A stretch of 14,218 nt of DNA. It comes from Methanobacterium sp. UBA410 (GTDB taxonomy: Archaea > Methanobacteriota > Methanobacteria > Methanobacteriales > Methanobacteriaceae). Position 1 is the stretch's first letter; every line of letters begins with the position of its first letter. The stretch spans positions 1 to 14,218 of the forward strand of contig DAHH01000009.1 in the NCBI GenBank assembly GCA_002498385.1, read 5' to 3'. Both the position numbers and the translations under genes were made by a program. The notes below the pieces were generated by a model. That model was not told where the DNA came from. It was given only the letters and a program-made list of their open reading frames with translations, and searched no databases. Shown here in pieces: positions 7,916 to 14,218 of this stretch.

Positions 7916-7962
7916 TTAATTATACTTAATTATACTTAATACTTAATTATACTTAATTATAC
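7916..7962 (+). repeat. 10-bp tandem array TTAATTATAC
   Basis: TTAATTATAC is present as full copies at 7916, 7926, 7943 and 7953. A shortened copy TTAATAC (7936-7942) sits in the middle. Each copy contains a TATA-like core, so the array probably serves as or contains the promoter of the gene at 7986. A GGAG ribosome binding site at 7975-7978 follows. Confidence 0.75.
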
Positions 7963-7985
7963 CTTAATTCAAAAGGAGAAATAAA

Positions 7986-8933
7986 ATGTATGATGAAGGT
8001 GCAGGGAAACTCAAAGCAGAACTCATGGCAAAGTACGAAGAAATTTCAGGTGAAGATTTTTTCAAAGGAAATGAGTTAAAAACACGATACGGTCCCTGCT
8101 ATAATATTAAATCCCATAAAAAATTAAAATTAAACCAGATAAACAGGAATAAAGCTAAAAAAGAGATATTATCCGACTTAAAATTGATAAGTGGAGTTGG
8201 GGAAACCCGAGAGAAAAATCTGCAAGAAGAAGGTTACCAGACCATTCAGGACCTTACAGAACATCCAAGATTTTGTGATGAAGCTTCAAAACTCCTTAAA
8301 ATTCTTGACAGTCCAGACTGCTCGGGAATATCAGACTGGATCAGCCGATGGTACCCTAAATCCCACCCACTGATGCTTTGCTCCTCTGGCTTCCGCAACA
8401 TTGAAAATTTTCTCTTCATGGACATAGAAACGCTGGGACTTAAGGAGGTACCTCTCATACTTATAGGTGTTGGAGAGCTTGGAGACGGGGATCTGGAGGT
8501 TAACCAGTACCTTTTAAGAAACTTGCACGAAGAAAATGCAGCTCTTGAAGCATTTCTCGCACATCTAAATGATGAAAGCGTTTATGTGACATTTAACGGC
8601 CAAACCTTTGATGTTCCCTACATTAAAGACAGGATGATATACTATGGGATTAAAAAAAACATAAGGAAGCCCCACCTGGATCTCATGCACTTTTCTCGGC
8701 GTGCATGGGGCGACAGACTACCAAACTGCCGACTCCAGACGCTGGAAACACGTCTTTTTGGAATGGAAAGGGAAAGTGACGTTCCAAGCAGTCAGGTACC
8801 AGACTTCTACAAGACCTACATGAAAACAGGTAACATAGGACCCCTGATACCCATAGTTGAGCACAACAGGGAGGATGTTGTAACCCTTGCAAGGCTCCTC
8901 TCAAAACTCCAGGAAGTGTTTGGTTTTGATTAG
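7986..8933 (+). CDS. HhH plus RNase H-fold exonuclease (YprB-like)
   Basis: This 315-aa protein is cytoplasmic. Residues about 64-92 hold a helix-hairpin-helix-like element (LISGVGETREKNL) that probably touches DNA. Residues about 140-312 form a DEDD-type RNase H-fold nuclease domain of the YprB/COG3359 kind. Motif I is FMDIETLGL (D146, E148), motif II is FNGQTFDVPYI (D209), and an HLDLMHFSRR segment (230-239) precedes motif III, HNREDV (H293, D297). The four acidic residues for two-metal catalysis are therefore present. Motif III has His with three residues before Asp, a hybrid of the DEDDy spacing and the DEDDh residue. A role in DNA repair or RNA processing is inferred. GGAG lies 7 nt before the ATG. 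It converges with polX, 82 bp away. Confidence 0.85.
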   Translation: MYDEGAGKLKAELMAKYEEISGEDFFKGNELKTRYGPCYNIKSHKKLKLNQINRNKAKKEILSDLKLISGVGETREKNLQEEGYQTIQDLTEHPRFCDEASKLLKILDSPDCSGISDWISRWYPKSHPLMLCSSGFRNIENFLFMDIETLGLKEVPLILIGVGELGDGDLEVNQYLLRNLHEENAALEAFLAHLNDESVYVTFNGQTFDVPYIKDRMIYYGIKKNIRKPHLDLMHFSRRAWGDRLPNCRLQTLETRLFGMERESDVPSSQVPDFYKTYMKTGNIGPLIPIVEHNREDVVTLARLLSKLQEVFGFD

Positions 8934-9015
8934 AAATTGGAGTTCATGCAGGATCTTATCTCATGGAACTATTTCGTATGGAACCAATAATCGCAATCCC
9001 ACTTTCAACAAAAAC

Positions 9016-10716
9016 TCAATTTAAAACCTTTTCAAACTTTTTAAGTGGCAAAGTGTTGATTATATCCTTTGATTCTGCCCATCCACGTCTTGCAGTTGCC
9101 ACACCCAGCTTCATGTTGCTTAACTGGTTTGCACTGTGGGCATCGGTGTTGATCATAAGTTTACAACCCGCATAAACGGCTCTTCTGATGTTTGTATCCT
9201 TCAAATCCAGCCTGTTGGGCTGGGAGTTCACCTCAAGAAATGTTCCAGTATCCCTCGACGTCTCAAAGATACCTTCAAGGTCCAGCTCATAGGCACGCCT
9301 GTAATGAATTTTCCTACCTGTTGGATGGGCTATAATGTTCACATCTTCATTTTCCATGGCACTCAATATTCTGGCCGTGAGTTTCTCCCTATCCTGCCTG
9401 AAACCCGAATGCACGGCCGCAACAACAACGTCCAGATTCTTCAAAACATCATGAGCCACATCCAGTTTACCCCTGGAATCCACGTTCACCTCAACCCCCC
9501 TGAGAACCGTTATTCCATCCAGTTCCTGATTTAACCTGTTTATCTCCTTAATCTGCTTTTTAATACGGTCTTCAGCCATCGCATTGGCTATCTTAAGACG
9601 GCCCGTGTGATCAGTCACTGCCATGTACTCATAGCCAAGTTTATCCGCGGTTTGGGCCATTTTAAGGATGCTATCACTGCCATCACTCCAGTTTGTGTGC
9701 ATCTGAAGGTCTCCATGGATTTCACTGTACTTAACAAGTTCTGGAAGTTCATCATTAATTGATGCTTCTATTTCTCCCCTGTTCTCCCTGAGCTCCGGTT
9801 CAATGTACTGCATTCCAAGCTTTCTGAAAACTTCTTCCTCTGTTTTACCTGCAACCTGCTTTTCGCCCCTGTAAACTCCATACTCATTGAGCTTCATGCC
9901 TTTACGGATGGCGATCCTCCGCATCATGACGTTGGTCTCCTTGGAACCTGTAAAGTAAAGAAGTGCTGATCCAAATGAACTCTCCTTAAAAAGTCTGAGG
10001 TCAACCTGAACTCCATTTTTAAGCCTAACTGATGATTTCAGGGATCCTCTCGTAATAACATCATCCACAAGATTCATGCTGGTGAAATAATCCATAACCT
10101 GTTTGGGTTTGTCTGTTACAACAAGTAGGTCTATGTCTCCAATAGTCTCCTGCATTCTCCTGATTGATCCTGCAATTTCAACGCGTGAAACATCAAGCTT
10201 TTCAATTTCCTCCTTAATATCCTCTGCCAGGGGAAGGATTTGACCCAGAAGAATCCGATCTGTTCCTTTTTTTGCAATTTTCAGGTTTTCAAGTATTTGA
10301 TGTTCTTTTTTGTATCCCATACCTGGTAATCTTCTGATTTTATGTCTTTTAGCTGCTCTTTCAAGATCCTGGAGGTTTTTTATCCCCAGCTTGTTGTAGA
10401 GGAGTTTGATGGTTCTGGGCCCCAAACCTTCAACTGCAGCCAGGGCTTCAAAGTCAAGAGGAAACTCTTTTTTAAGATTCTCATAGTACTGCAGAGTTCC
10501 GGTGTCCAATATCTCTTCAATCTTCCGGGATATACTTTTTCCAATTCCTGGAAGTTCCTCAAGTTTCCCCTCATCTCGAACATCTTCGATATCCTGAGAT
10601 AAAAATTCAACTGTGTGGGCTGCCCTTCTGTAGGCCTTTGTTCTGAAGTCCACACCATCCATCTCAAGAAGATCAGCTATCCTGTTGAGAATGGCTGCAA
10701 CTTTTGTGTTTTTCAA
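9016..10716 (-). CDS. polX: DNA polymerase/3'-5' exonuclease PolX
   Basis: This 566-aa family X polymerase with a C-terminal PHP domain has the usual length for bacterial/archaeal PolX. It acts in gap-filling and base-excision repair. HhH elements are at 54-62 (ELPGIGKSI) and 94-101 (VEGLGPRT). The polymerase active site shows GS (183-184) then GDIDLLV with D194 and D196, and VDLRLF with D239. The PHP metal-binding residues are visible: HGDLQMH (H334, D336, H340), TDH (D369, H370), GVEVN (E409), VHSG (H436), AHPTGR (H464) and NTDAH (D525, H527). Both activities therefore look intact. The start codon is TTG, supported by GGAG 8 nt upstream and by the family's usual MKN..VAAILNRIADLL start. A weak TATA-like GATAAAAG lies about 72 bp upstream, next to an insertion sequence. 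Confidence 0.95.
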   Translation of the reverse strand: MKNTKVAAILNRIADLLEMDGVDFRTKAYRRAAHTVEFLSQDIEDVRDEGKLEELPGIGKSISRKIEEILDTGTLQYYENLKKEFPLDFEALAAVEGLGPRTIKLLYNKLGIKNLQDLERAAKRHKIRRLPGMGYKKEHQILENLKIAKKGTDRILLGQILPLAEDIKEEIEKLDVSRVEIAGSIRRMQETIGDIDLLVVTDKPKQVMDYFTSMNLVDDVITRGSLKSSVRLKNGVQVDLRLFKESSFGSALLYFTGSKETNVMMRRIAIRKGMKLNEYGVYRGEKQVAGKTEEEVFRKLGMQYIEPELRENRGEIEASINDELPELVKYSEIHGDLQMHTNWSDGSDSILKMAQTADKLGYEYMAVTDHTGRLKIANAMAEDRIKKQIKEINRLNQELDGITVLRGVEVNVDSRGKLDVAHDVLKNLDVVVAAVHSGFRQDREKLTARILSAMENEDVNIIAHPTGRKIHYRRAYELDLEGIFETSRDTGTFLEVNSQPNRLDLKDTNIRRAVYAGCKLMINTDAHSANQLSNMKLGVATARRGWAESKDIINTLPLKKFEKVLN

Positions 10717-10787
10717 TGTAGACTCTCCTTGGGATTAAGAACCAGTTCAAACTTGGACTGAAACTTTACCATCACCACAATTTTTGT

Positions 10788-10795
10788 CTTTTATC
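10788..10795 (-). promoter_or_regulatory. Candidate TATA box of polX
   Basis: GATAAAAG on the minus strand, 72-79 bp before the TTG start. It lies only 15 bp inside the left end of the decayed insertion sequence, so the insertion replaced whatever lay upstream of it. Confidence 0.35.
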
Positions 10796-10809
10796 ATACT
10801 TTAAAATAA

Positions 10810-10833
10810 CGCTCTTACCGGTTTTTAGGTGCA
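10810..10833 (+). repeat. Left terminal inverted repeat of the IS
   Basis: It begins CGCTCTTA and ends TGCA. It matches the reverse complement of 11716-11739 at 19 of 24 positions without gaps. Confidence 0.8.
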
Positions 10834-11679
10834 TTGCATATTATGTGTATTGATTTGTCTATCCAGTTTACTCCGTTTATGAATGTGAATTGGAAAATAT
10901 TGTCTTAACAGTGAATGTCTGTTTTCACAGTTATTAACATGTATTTCACCTTTTGCGTACTCTTTCATGGAATGATTAATTATTTTATGTTCTTTAACTT
11001 GTGGATGCTGTTTTAAACCTGTGTAAATGGTGTAATCGTCTGTAAAAATTGTTACAGAATTTTTGCAATGTGTTTTAAGTTTGTATTTTGTATTAATTTT
11101 TTGGAGAGGTTTTTTTCAACGCTTAGAATGGTGTTTCTTGTTTCCTCTTTCGATTATTGTAACTATTGGTGGTTTGTCTTAATGTTCCATGTGCCTCTTC
11201 CTCTTATGTTTAAGGCCTCTATGTCGTGGGTTGTTTTTTTTAAACCTTTATCGCCTGAAGATTGGTACATTTCATCTATATTTCTATTTTTTCCAGATAA
11301 AACCGGGTCTTTCGTGTTTTTATCTAAATATTCCTTGAATTCTTTGGATAATCTGTCAATACTCTCCCATCTATGACCTAATTCTTTTGACAACCGATTT
11401 ACACTTTTCTTATCCTGATTTAATATTATGTAAAACATTTCACCTAAAGATAAGTGTTTGTTGGCGAATATTGTTTCAGAGAAATCTGTGAAGTTATTAC
11501 CACATTCATTACAAGAATAACGCCTAACTCGTTTATTGTAAACATAACCACGCTTATAAAACATTATAAGACCCACATTCAGGACAATATACACCGTTAG
11601 ACCATCTTATACACCTAAAAAAATTCAAAGCCTTTTCTTCATTTGAAATAAACAATTCCAACACCAAATCACTCTTCAT
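10825..11679 (-). pseudogene. IS1595-family transposase, four frameshifts
   Basis: Reading leftward from the ATG at 11679, a transposase of about 285 residues can be pieced together. First comes MKSDLVLELF and a zinc-ribbon half CPECGSYNV, then a shift near 11560. The next frame gives CNECG, FSETIFANKHLSL and IDEMYQSSG (first catalytic Asp) up to a shift near 11182. Two more shifts fall near 11130 and 11080. The last frame holds FTDDYTIY (second Asp) and NNCENRHSLLRQYF (catalytic Glu), ending at a TAA at 10825. The DDE residues survive, but the reading frame does not. The C-terminus after KRSKLDR diverges from what I expect for the family. The longest single remnant is 143 codons (11163-11594). 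Confidence 0.85.
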
Positions 11680-11715
11680 ACCTAAAAATATAGCACTAAA
11701 TACCATTTAAACCTT

Positions 11716-11739
11716 TGCACTAATAAACAGATAAGAGCG
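11716..11739 (-). repeat. Right terminal inverted repeat of the IS
   Basis: Its reverse complement starts CGCTCTTA and ends TGCA like the left end. The five mismatches are internal. It lies 37 bp upstream of the transposase start codon and would overlap the transposase promoter. Confidence 0.8.
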
Positions 11740-11988
11740 AAATTTTTTTAGATCATGCTTTCCCTTTCAATAAGCATCCTATTTCAAATATTAATTATAC
11801 CAACACAAACAAAATATTGAACATCAAACCATTTTGATCAGATAAATCCTGAACAAAATTCTGAAGAAAAAATTAGAATCCGCATCATTCCCTCAAAAAC
11901 TATAAAAGAACTCAAAAAATTGTAAAAGAAATTACCTTCCATTTTCTCCTGCTTCAAAGGGTGGAGTTAAGCTTTTGGCTTTGATACC
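11740..11988. other. Spacer between the IS and the permease gene
   Basis: It contains an inverted repeat ATGCTT/AAGCAT (11755-11777, 11-nt loop). It also contains a start-less open stretch of 35 codons in the plus frame (11821-11925) and the permease promoter. The open stretch ends in the sense-like IRIRIIPSKTIKELKKL, which may be the tail of a lost gene. Confidence 0.5.
11901..11908 (+). promoter_or_regulatory. TATA box of the permease gene
   Basis: TATAAAAG, about 80 bp before the ATG, predicts transcription from about 11930 and a leader of roughly 55-60 nt. A GGTGGAG sequence lies at 11960-11966, but 22 nt from the start codon. Confidence 0.45.
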
Positions 11989-13389
11989 ATGACCCGAAGA
12001 ATATTCTGGAAGAAACCCATCAGCCAGCTTTTTGAGATTAGCTCCGGCAATAAAGGACTTAAAAGAGTACTGGGTCCTGGTGGGCTGCTTTTAATGGGTA
12101 TTGGGGCCATAATTGGCGCAGGAATATTTGTGGTCACTGGAATTGCCTCTGCAAACTACTCAGGCCCGGCACTTGTCCTGTCTTTTCTCATCTCAGGGGT
12201 GGCATGTCTTTTCACAGCCCTCTGCTACTCTGAATTTGCCTCAATGGTCCCTGTTGCAGGAAGCGCTTACACCTATGGCTATGTAACCCTTGGAGAAATC
12301 TGGGCATGGATAATAGGCTGGGACCTTATTCTTGAGTACCTGGTTATAGTTGCAGCTGTGGCAGTTGGATGGTCAGGTTACATTGTCAGCATATTCACAT
12401 CCTTCGGCTTGATACTGCCTTCAACCCTCATCAACCCTCCAGGAGTTGAAGGAGGCATTATAAACCTTCCAGCAGTCATCATCATAACCTTTATTACGTG
12501 GCTTATCATCCGCGGTGCAAGGGAAAGCTCCAACTTCAACGCAGTTATAGTAATAATCAAACTGGCAGTTATCCTGCTTTTTATCACAATAGGCTTGAAC
12601 TACATAAATCCAGCAAATTATCATCCATTCATGCCTTACGGTTGGAGCGGCGTGTTTAAGGGTGCTGCAATAATATTTTTTGCTTATATAGGTTTTGATG
12701 CCTTAACAACAGCTGCAGAGGAAGTTAAAACTCCTCAAAGAACCATTCCCCTGGCAGTTATAGGCTCACTCTTTGTAAGCTTAATACTCTACATTGCAGT
12801 GGCAGCTGTCCTGAATGGTATGCTTCCATACACAGAATTTAAATCAACAGCAGCTCCTGTGGCATTTGCCATTCAGAAGGTTGGAATTCGTTGGGCCGAC
12901 ATAATCATATCTGTGGGTGCTCTGTGTGGAATAACCTCTGTACTCCTTGTAAACCTCTTCGGGCAGACGAGAATATTCTTTGCAATGTCAAGAGATGGCC
13001 TTTTCCCCAAAACATTTTCAAAGCTTCATAAGAACTATAAAACACCAGTAAATGGTATATTACTTGTGGGGGTGATTGCATCGGTGATTGCAGCCTTTAT
13101 TCCCTTAACCAGCATAGTTGAGCTTGTTAACATTGGAACCCTTGCAGCTTTCATCATTGTATCCACGGCTGTCGTAGTTTTAAGAAGGCAGCATCCAGAA
13201 ATAAAACGGCCCTTCAAATGTCCGCTTGTCCCATTTGTCCCTGCAGTTGCAGTAATTTTCTGTTTTTTCCTGATAACCCAGCTTCCAACCGTAACTCATC
13301 TCAGGTTCATTGTGTGGCTTGTAATTGGACTTATTGTTTATTATTTTTATGGAAGACATAGAAGTCTTCTCACAGGAGAAAGCACATAA
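11989..13389 (+). CDS. APC-superfamily amino-acid permease (CAT-like)
   Basis: This 466-aa transporter has about 12 hydrophobic helices, the usual length for the cationic-amino-acid-transporter branch of the APC superfamily. The hallmark unwound TM1 motif is GIGAIIGAGIFVVTG (37-51). TM6 shows FFAYIGFDALTTAAEE (230-245), and the loop near TM8 has FGQTRIFFAMSRDGLFP (324-340), a signature of this branch. It imports amino acids using a proton or sodium gradient, or exchanges them. The exact substrate cannot be read from sequence. The ATG at 11989 is the only sensible start: an in-frame stop lies at 11968 and the next Met is in TM1. The good GGTGGAG is too far away (22 nt), so initiation may be weak or leader-dependent. 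It stands alone downstream of the IS remnant. Confidence 0.9.
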   Translation: MTRRIFWKKPISQLFEISSGNKGLKRVLGPGGLLLMGIGAIIGAGIFVVTGIASANYSGPALVLSFLISGVACLFTALCYSEFASMVPVAGSAYTYGYVTLGEIWAWIIGWDLILEYLVIVAAVAVGWSGYIVSIFTSFGLILPSTLINPPGVEGGIINLPAVIIITFITWLIIRGARESSNFNAVIVIIKLAVILLFITIGLNYINPANYHPFMPYGWSGVFKGAAIIFFAYIGFDALTTAAEEVKTPQRTIPLAVIGSLFVSLILYIAVAAVLNGMLPYTEFKSTAAPVAFAIQKVGIRWADIIISVGALCGITSVLLVNLFGQTRIFFAMSRDGLFPKTFSKLHKNYKTPVNGILLVGVIASVIAAFIPLTSIVELVNIGTLAAFIIVSTAVVVLRRQHPEIKRPFKCPLVPFVPAVAVIFCFFLITQLPTVTHLRFIVWLVIGLIVYYFYGRHRSLLTGEST

Positions 13390-13412
13390 TAAGCTGTATA
13401 ACCCTAAAAACA

Positions 13413-13430
13413 GGCTTTGAAAGCATTTTA
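13413..13430 (+). terminator. Weak terminator candidate after the permease
   Basis: GCTT-TGA-AAGC forms a short stem (13414-13424) followed by ATTTTA, some 25 nt after the permease stop codon. The T-run is short, so support is slight. Confidence 0.25.
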
Positions 13431-13501
13431 AACCATGATGTGTATTAAGGTGTTCACTGAAAATAGGTATTTGTAATGAAACTTACATAAAGTTAGTAAA
13501 C

Positions 13502-13529
13502 AAGATTTGATCTTAAAGGTATGATACCT
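13502..13529 (+). promoter_or_regulatory. Two adjacent perfect dyads upstream of msrA
   Basis: AAGAT-TTG-ATCTT (13502-13514) and AGGTAT-G-ATACCT (13517-13529) are separate perfect inverted repeats, 15 bp centre to centre. A further AGGTAT half-site lies at 13465-13470. They end 89 bp before the msrA start. Their position just upstream of an AT-rich candidate promoter (about 13531-13547) suits regulator binding, but the protein is unknown. Confidence 0.4.
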
Positions 13530-13618
13530 GTTAAATGAATATTATTAGTGAGTTAATGTCCAATTGAAATAAGTTTTTAACAGAAATATTCCACGGAAAG
13601 AATTTGAGGGGTGAGAAG

Positions 13619-14086
13619 ATGAAGGCAAGCTTTGCAGCAGGATGCTTCTGGGGCGTTGAAGATTCTTTCAGAAACTTGAAGGGTGTTTCAGAGACGAAAG
13701 TGGGTTACATGGGCGGAAACTTTGAAAACCCCCGTTATAATGATGTTTGTTCGGGAAAAACAGGGCATGCTGAAACTGTTGAGATCCAGTACGATCCATC
13801 CATAGTATCCTACAACGAGCTTCTGGATGTTTTTTGGAGGATACACGACCCCACAACACCCAACAGGCAGGGTCCGGATGTTGGCAAACAGTACCGCTCT
13901 GTGATATTTTACCACACACCCATGCAGAAAAAACTTGCAGAAGTCTCAAAACAAAAATTAGAGGATTCTGATAGGTACAGTAATGGAATAATCACTGAAA
14001 TCGTTCCAGCTTCAAATTTCTGGCCGGCTGAAGAGTACCACCAGCACTACCTTGAAAAGAGGGGAAGAAAGTTTTGTGGATTTTAA
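13619..14086 (+). CDS. msrA: Peptide methionine-(S)-S-oxide reductase MsrA
   Basis: This 155-aa cytoplasmic enzyme reduces methionine-S-sulfoxide in proteins back to methionine, usually with thioredoxin-type donors. The catalytic motif GCFWG puts the reactive C9 near the N-terminus. Also seen are VCSGKTGHAETVE (43-55, with E52), GPDVGKQYRS (85-94, with D87) and NFWPAEEYHQHYL (133-145). A resolving cysteine, C153, sits in the KFCGF tail. All match a complete, active MsrA. The start is the ATG at 13619, 4 nt after GAGGGGTGA; a TTG at 13604 would add five residues upstream of that ribosome binding site. It is apparently monocistronic, with two dyads about 100 bp upstream. It protects an anaerobe after oxygen exposure. 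Confidence 0.95.
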   Translation: MKASFAAGCFWGVEDSFRNLKGVSETKVGYMGGNFENPRYNDVCSGKTGHAETVEIQYDPSIVSYNELLDVFWRIHDPTTPNRQGPDVGKQYRSVIFYHTPMQKKLAEVSKQKLEDSDRYSNGIITEIVPASNFWPAEEYHQHYLEKRGRKFCGF

Positions 14087-14088
14087 TC

Positions 14089-14107
14089 TTTTTAAAACGT
14101 TTTTAAG
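14089..14107 (+). terminator. T-rich tract after msrA
   Basis: A T-run, the self-complementary AAAACGTTTT (14094-14103) and more T follow just after the msrA stop codon. The rest of the window to 14218 is AT-rich, and I see no gene in it. Confidence 0.4.
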
Positions 14108-14218
14108 TGGAGTTGACTTTAATCGTTGCTTTGTTAATGAAATAAAATATTTTAGTCTTCAATAAATGTTCAACAATGTCTCTTAATGAAGAAAAATATA
14201 TTGTGAAATATATATTGT

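Larger units (their letters stand above)
10810..11739 (-). mobile_element. Decayed IS1595-family insertion sequence
   Basis: This element of about 930 bp is bounded by 24-bp imperfect terminal inverted repeats (10810-10833 and 11716-11739). It contains one broken transposase gene read leftward. The zinc-ribbon and DDE features of the transposase match the IS1595 (ISXO2-like) family. No 8-bp target duplication could be recognised in the AT-rich flanks, which fits an old insertion. It lies between the divergent polX and permease genes. It cannot move by itself because its transposase carries several frameshifts, though the ends could still be used by an intact relative. Confidence 0.85.

Noticed and set aside
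7764..7962. Possible CRISPR array
   Set aside because: Units are short, degenerate or directly tandem, with no regular unique spacers of 30-40 bp and no cas genes nearby.
9136..9534. 132-codon plus-strand frame inside polX
   Set aside because: Antisense to the conserved PHP domain. Its composition reflects the opposite strand.
11068..11376. 102-codon hydrophobic plus-strand frame
   Set aside because: Antisense to the transposase remnant, which has unmistakable family motifs. The Phe/Leu richness mirrors Lys/Glu codons on the other strand.
10801..11747. Target-site duplication of the IS
   Set aside because: The 8 bases flanking each end do not match. AT-rich similarity alone was not accepted.
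11755..11777. ATGCTT/AAGCAT inverted repeat as a terminator
   Set aside because: No T-run follows the stem in either direction.

Overview
The window reads as a chromosomal segment of a mesophilic hydrogenotrophic methanogen of the order Methanobacteriales, most likely Methanobacterium or a near relative. This rests on an AqpM-type archaeal aquaporin behind two archaeal protein families I recognise as DUF2193 and DUF2180, very AT-rich spacers carrying archaeal TATA-box sequences, strong GGAG/GGTG ribosome binding sites, and poly-T tracts at gene ends. The assignment comes from family recognition, not from a search.

Layout. Positions 1-552 are an AT-rich spacer with no convincing gene. Positions 553-2370 (+) encode an orphan membrane sensor histidine kinase. 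Positions 2552-2767 (-) hold a tiny Met/His-rich protein, and 3102-4043 (-) a fusion of a flavodoxin to a PNPOx-like FMN split barrel. A structured 300-bp spacer then leads into a compact three-gene operon (+): a DUF2193 protein with ten cysteines (4414-5913), a small DUF2180 protein with four metal-ligand pairs (5925-6134), and an aquaporin (6135-6884). Next are a sequon-rich PsbP-like lipoprotein (7061-7594, -), a repeat-laden spacer (7625-7985), an HhH plus RNase H-fold exonuclease (7986-8933, +) and, convergent with it, family X DNA polymerase PolX (9016-10716, -). A decayed IS1595-family insertion sequence with still recognisable inverted ends lies at 10810-11739. The window closes with a 12-TM amino-acid permease (11989-13389, +) and methionine sulfoxide reductase MsrA (13619-14086, +).

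How the parts work together. The aquaporin operon is the most coherent unit: the genes are 11 and 0 bp apart, each has its own ribosome binding site, and two cysteine-rich proteins of unknown function are tied to a channel. PolX and the RNase H-fold protein are both DNA-processing enzymes with HhH elements. MsrA and the flavodoxin/PNPOx protein fit redox or oxidative-stress roles. The remaining genes look like independent units. No tRNA, rRNA or CRISPR array was recognised.

Less explained material: dyad-rich spacers before the DUF2193 operon and before msrA, two different repeat arrays before the RNase H-fold gene, an Ala for Ser change in the aquaporin selectivity filter, and an insertion sequence whose ancestral protein can be read through four frameshifts. 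I did not find a clearly novel multi-gene defence or mobile system.
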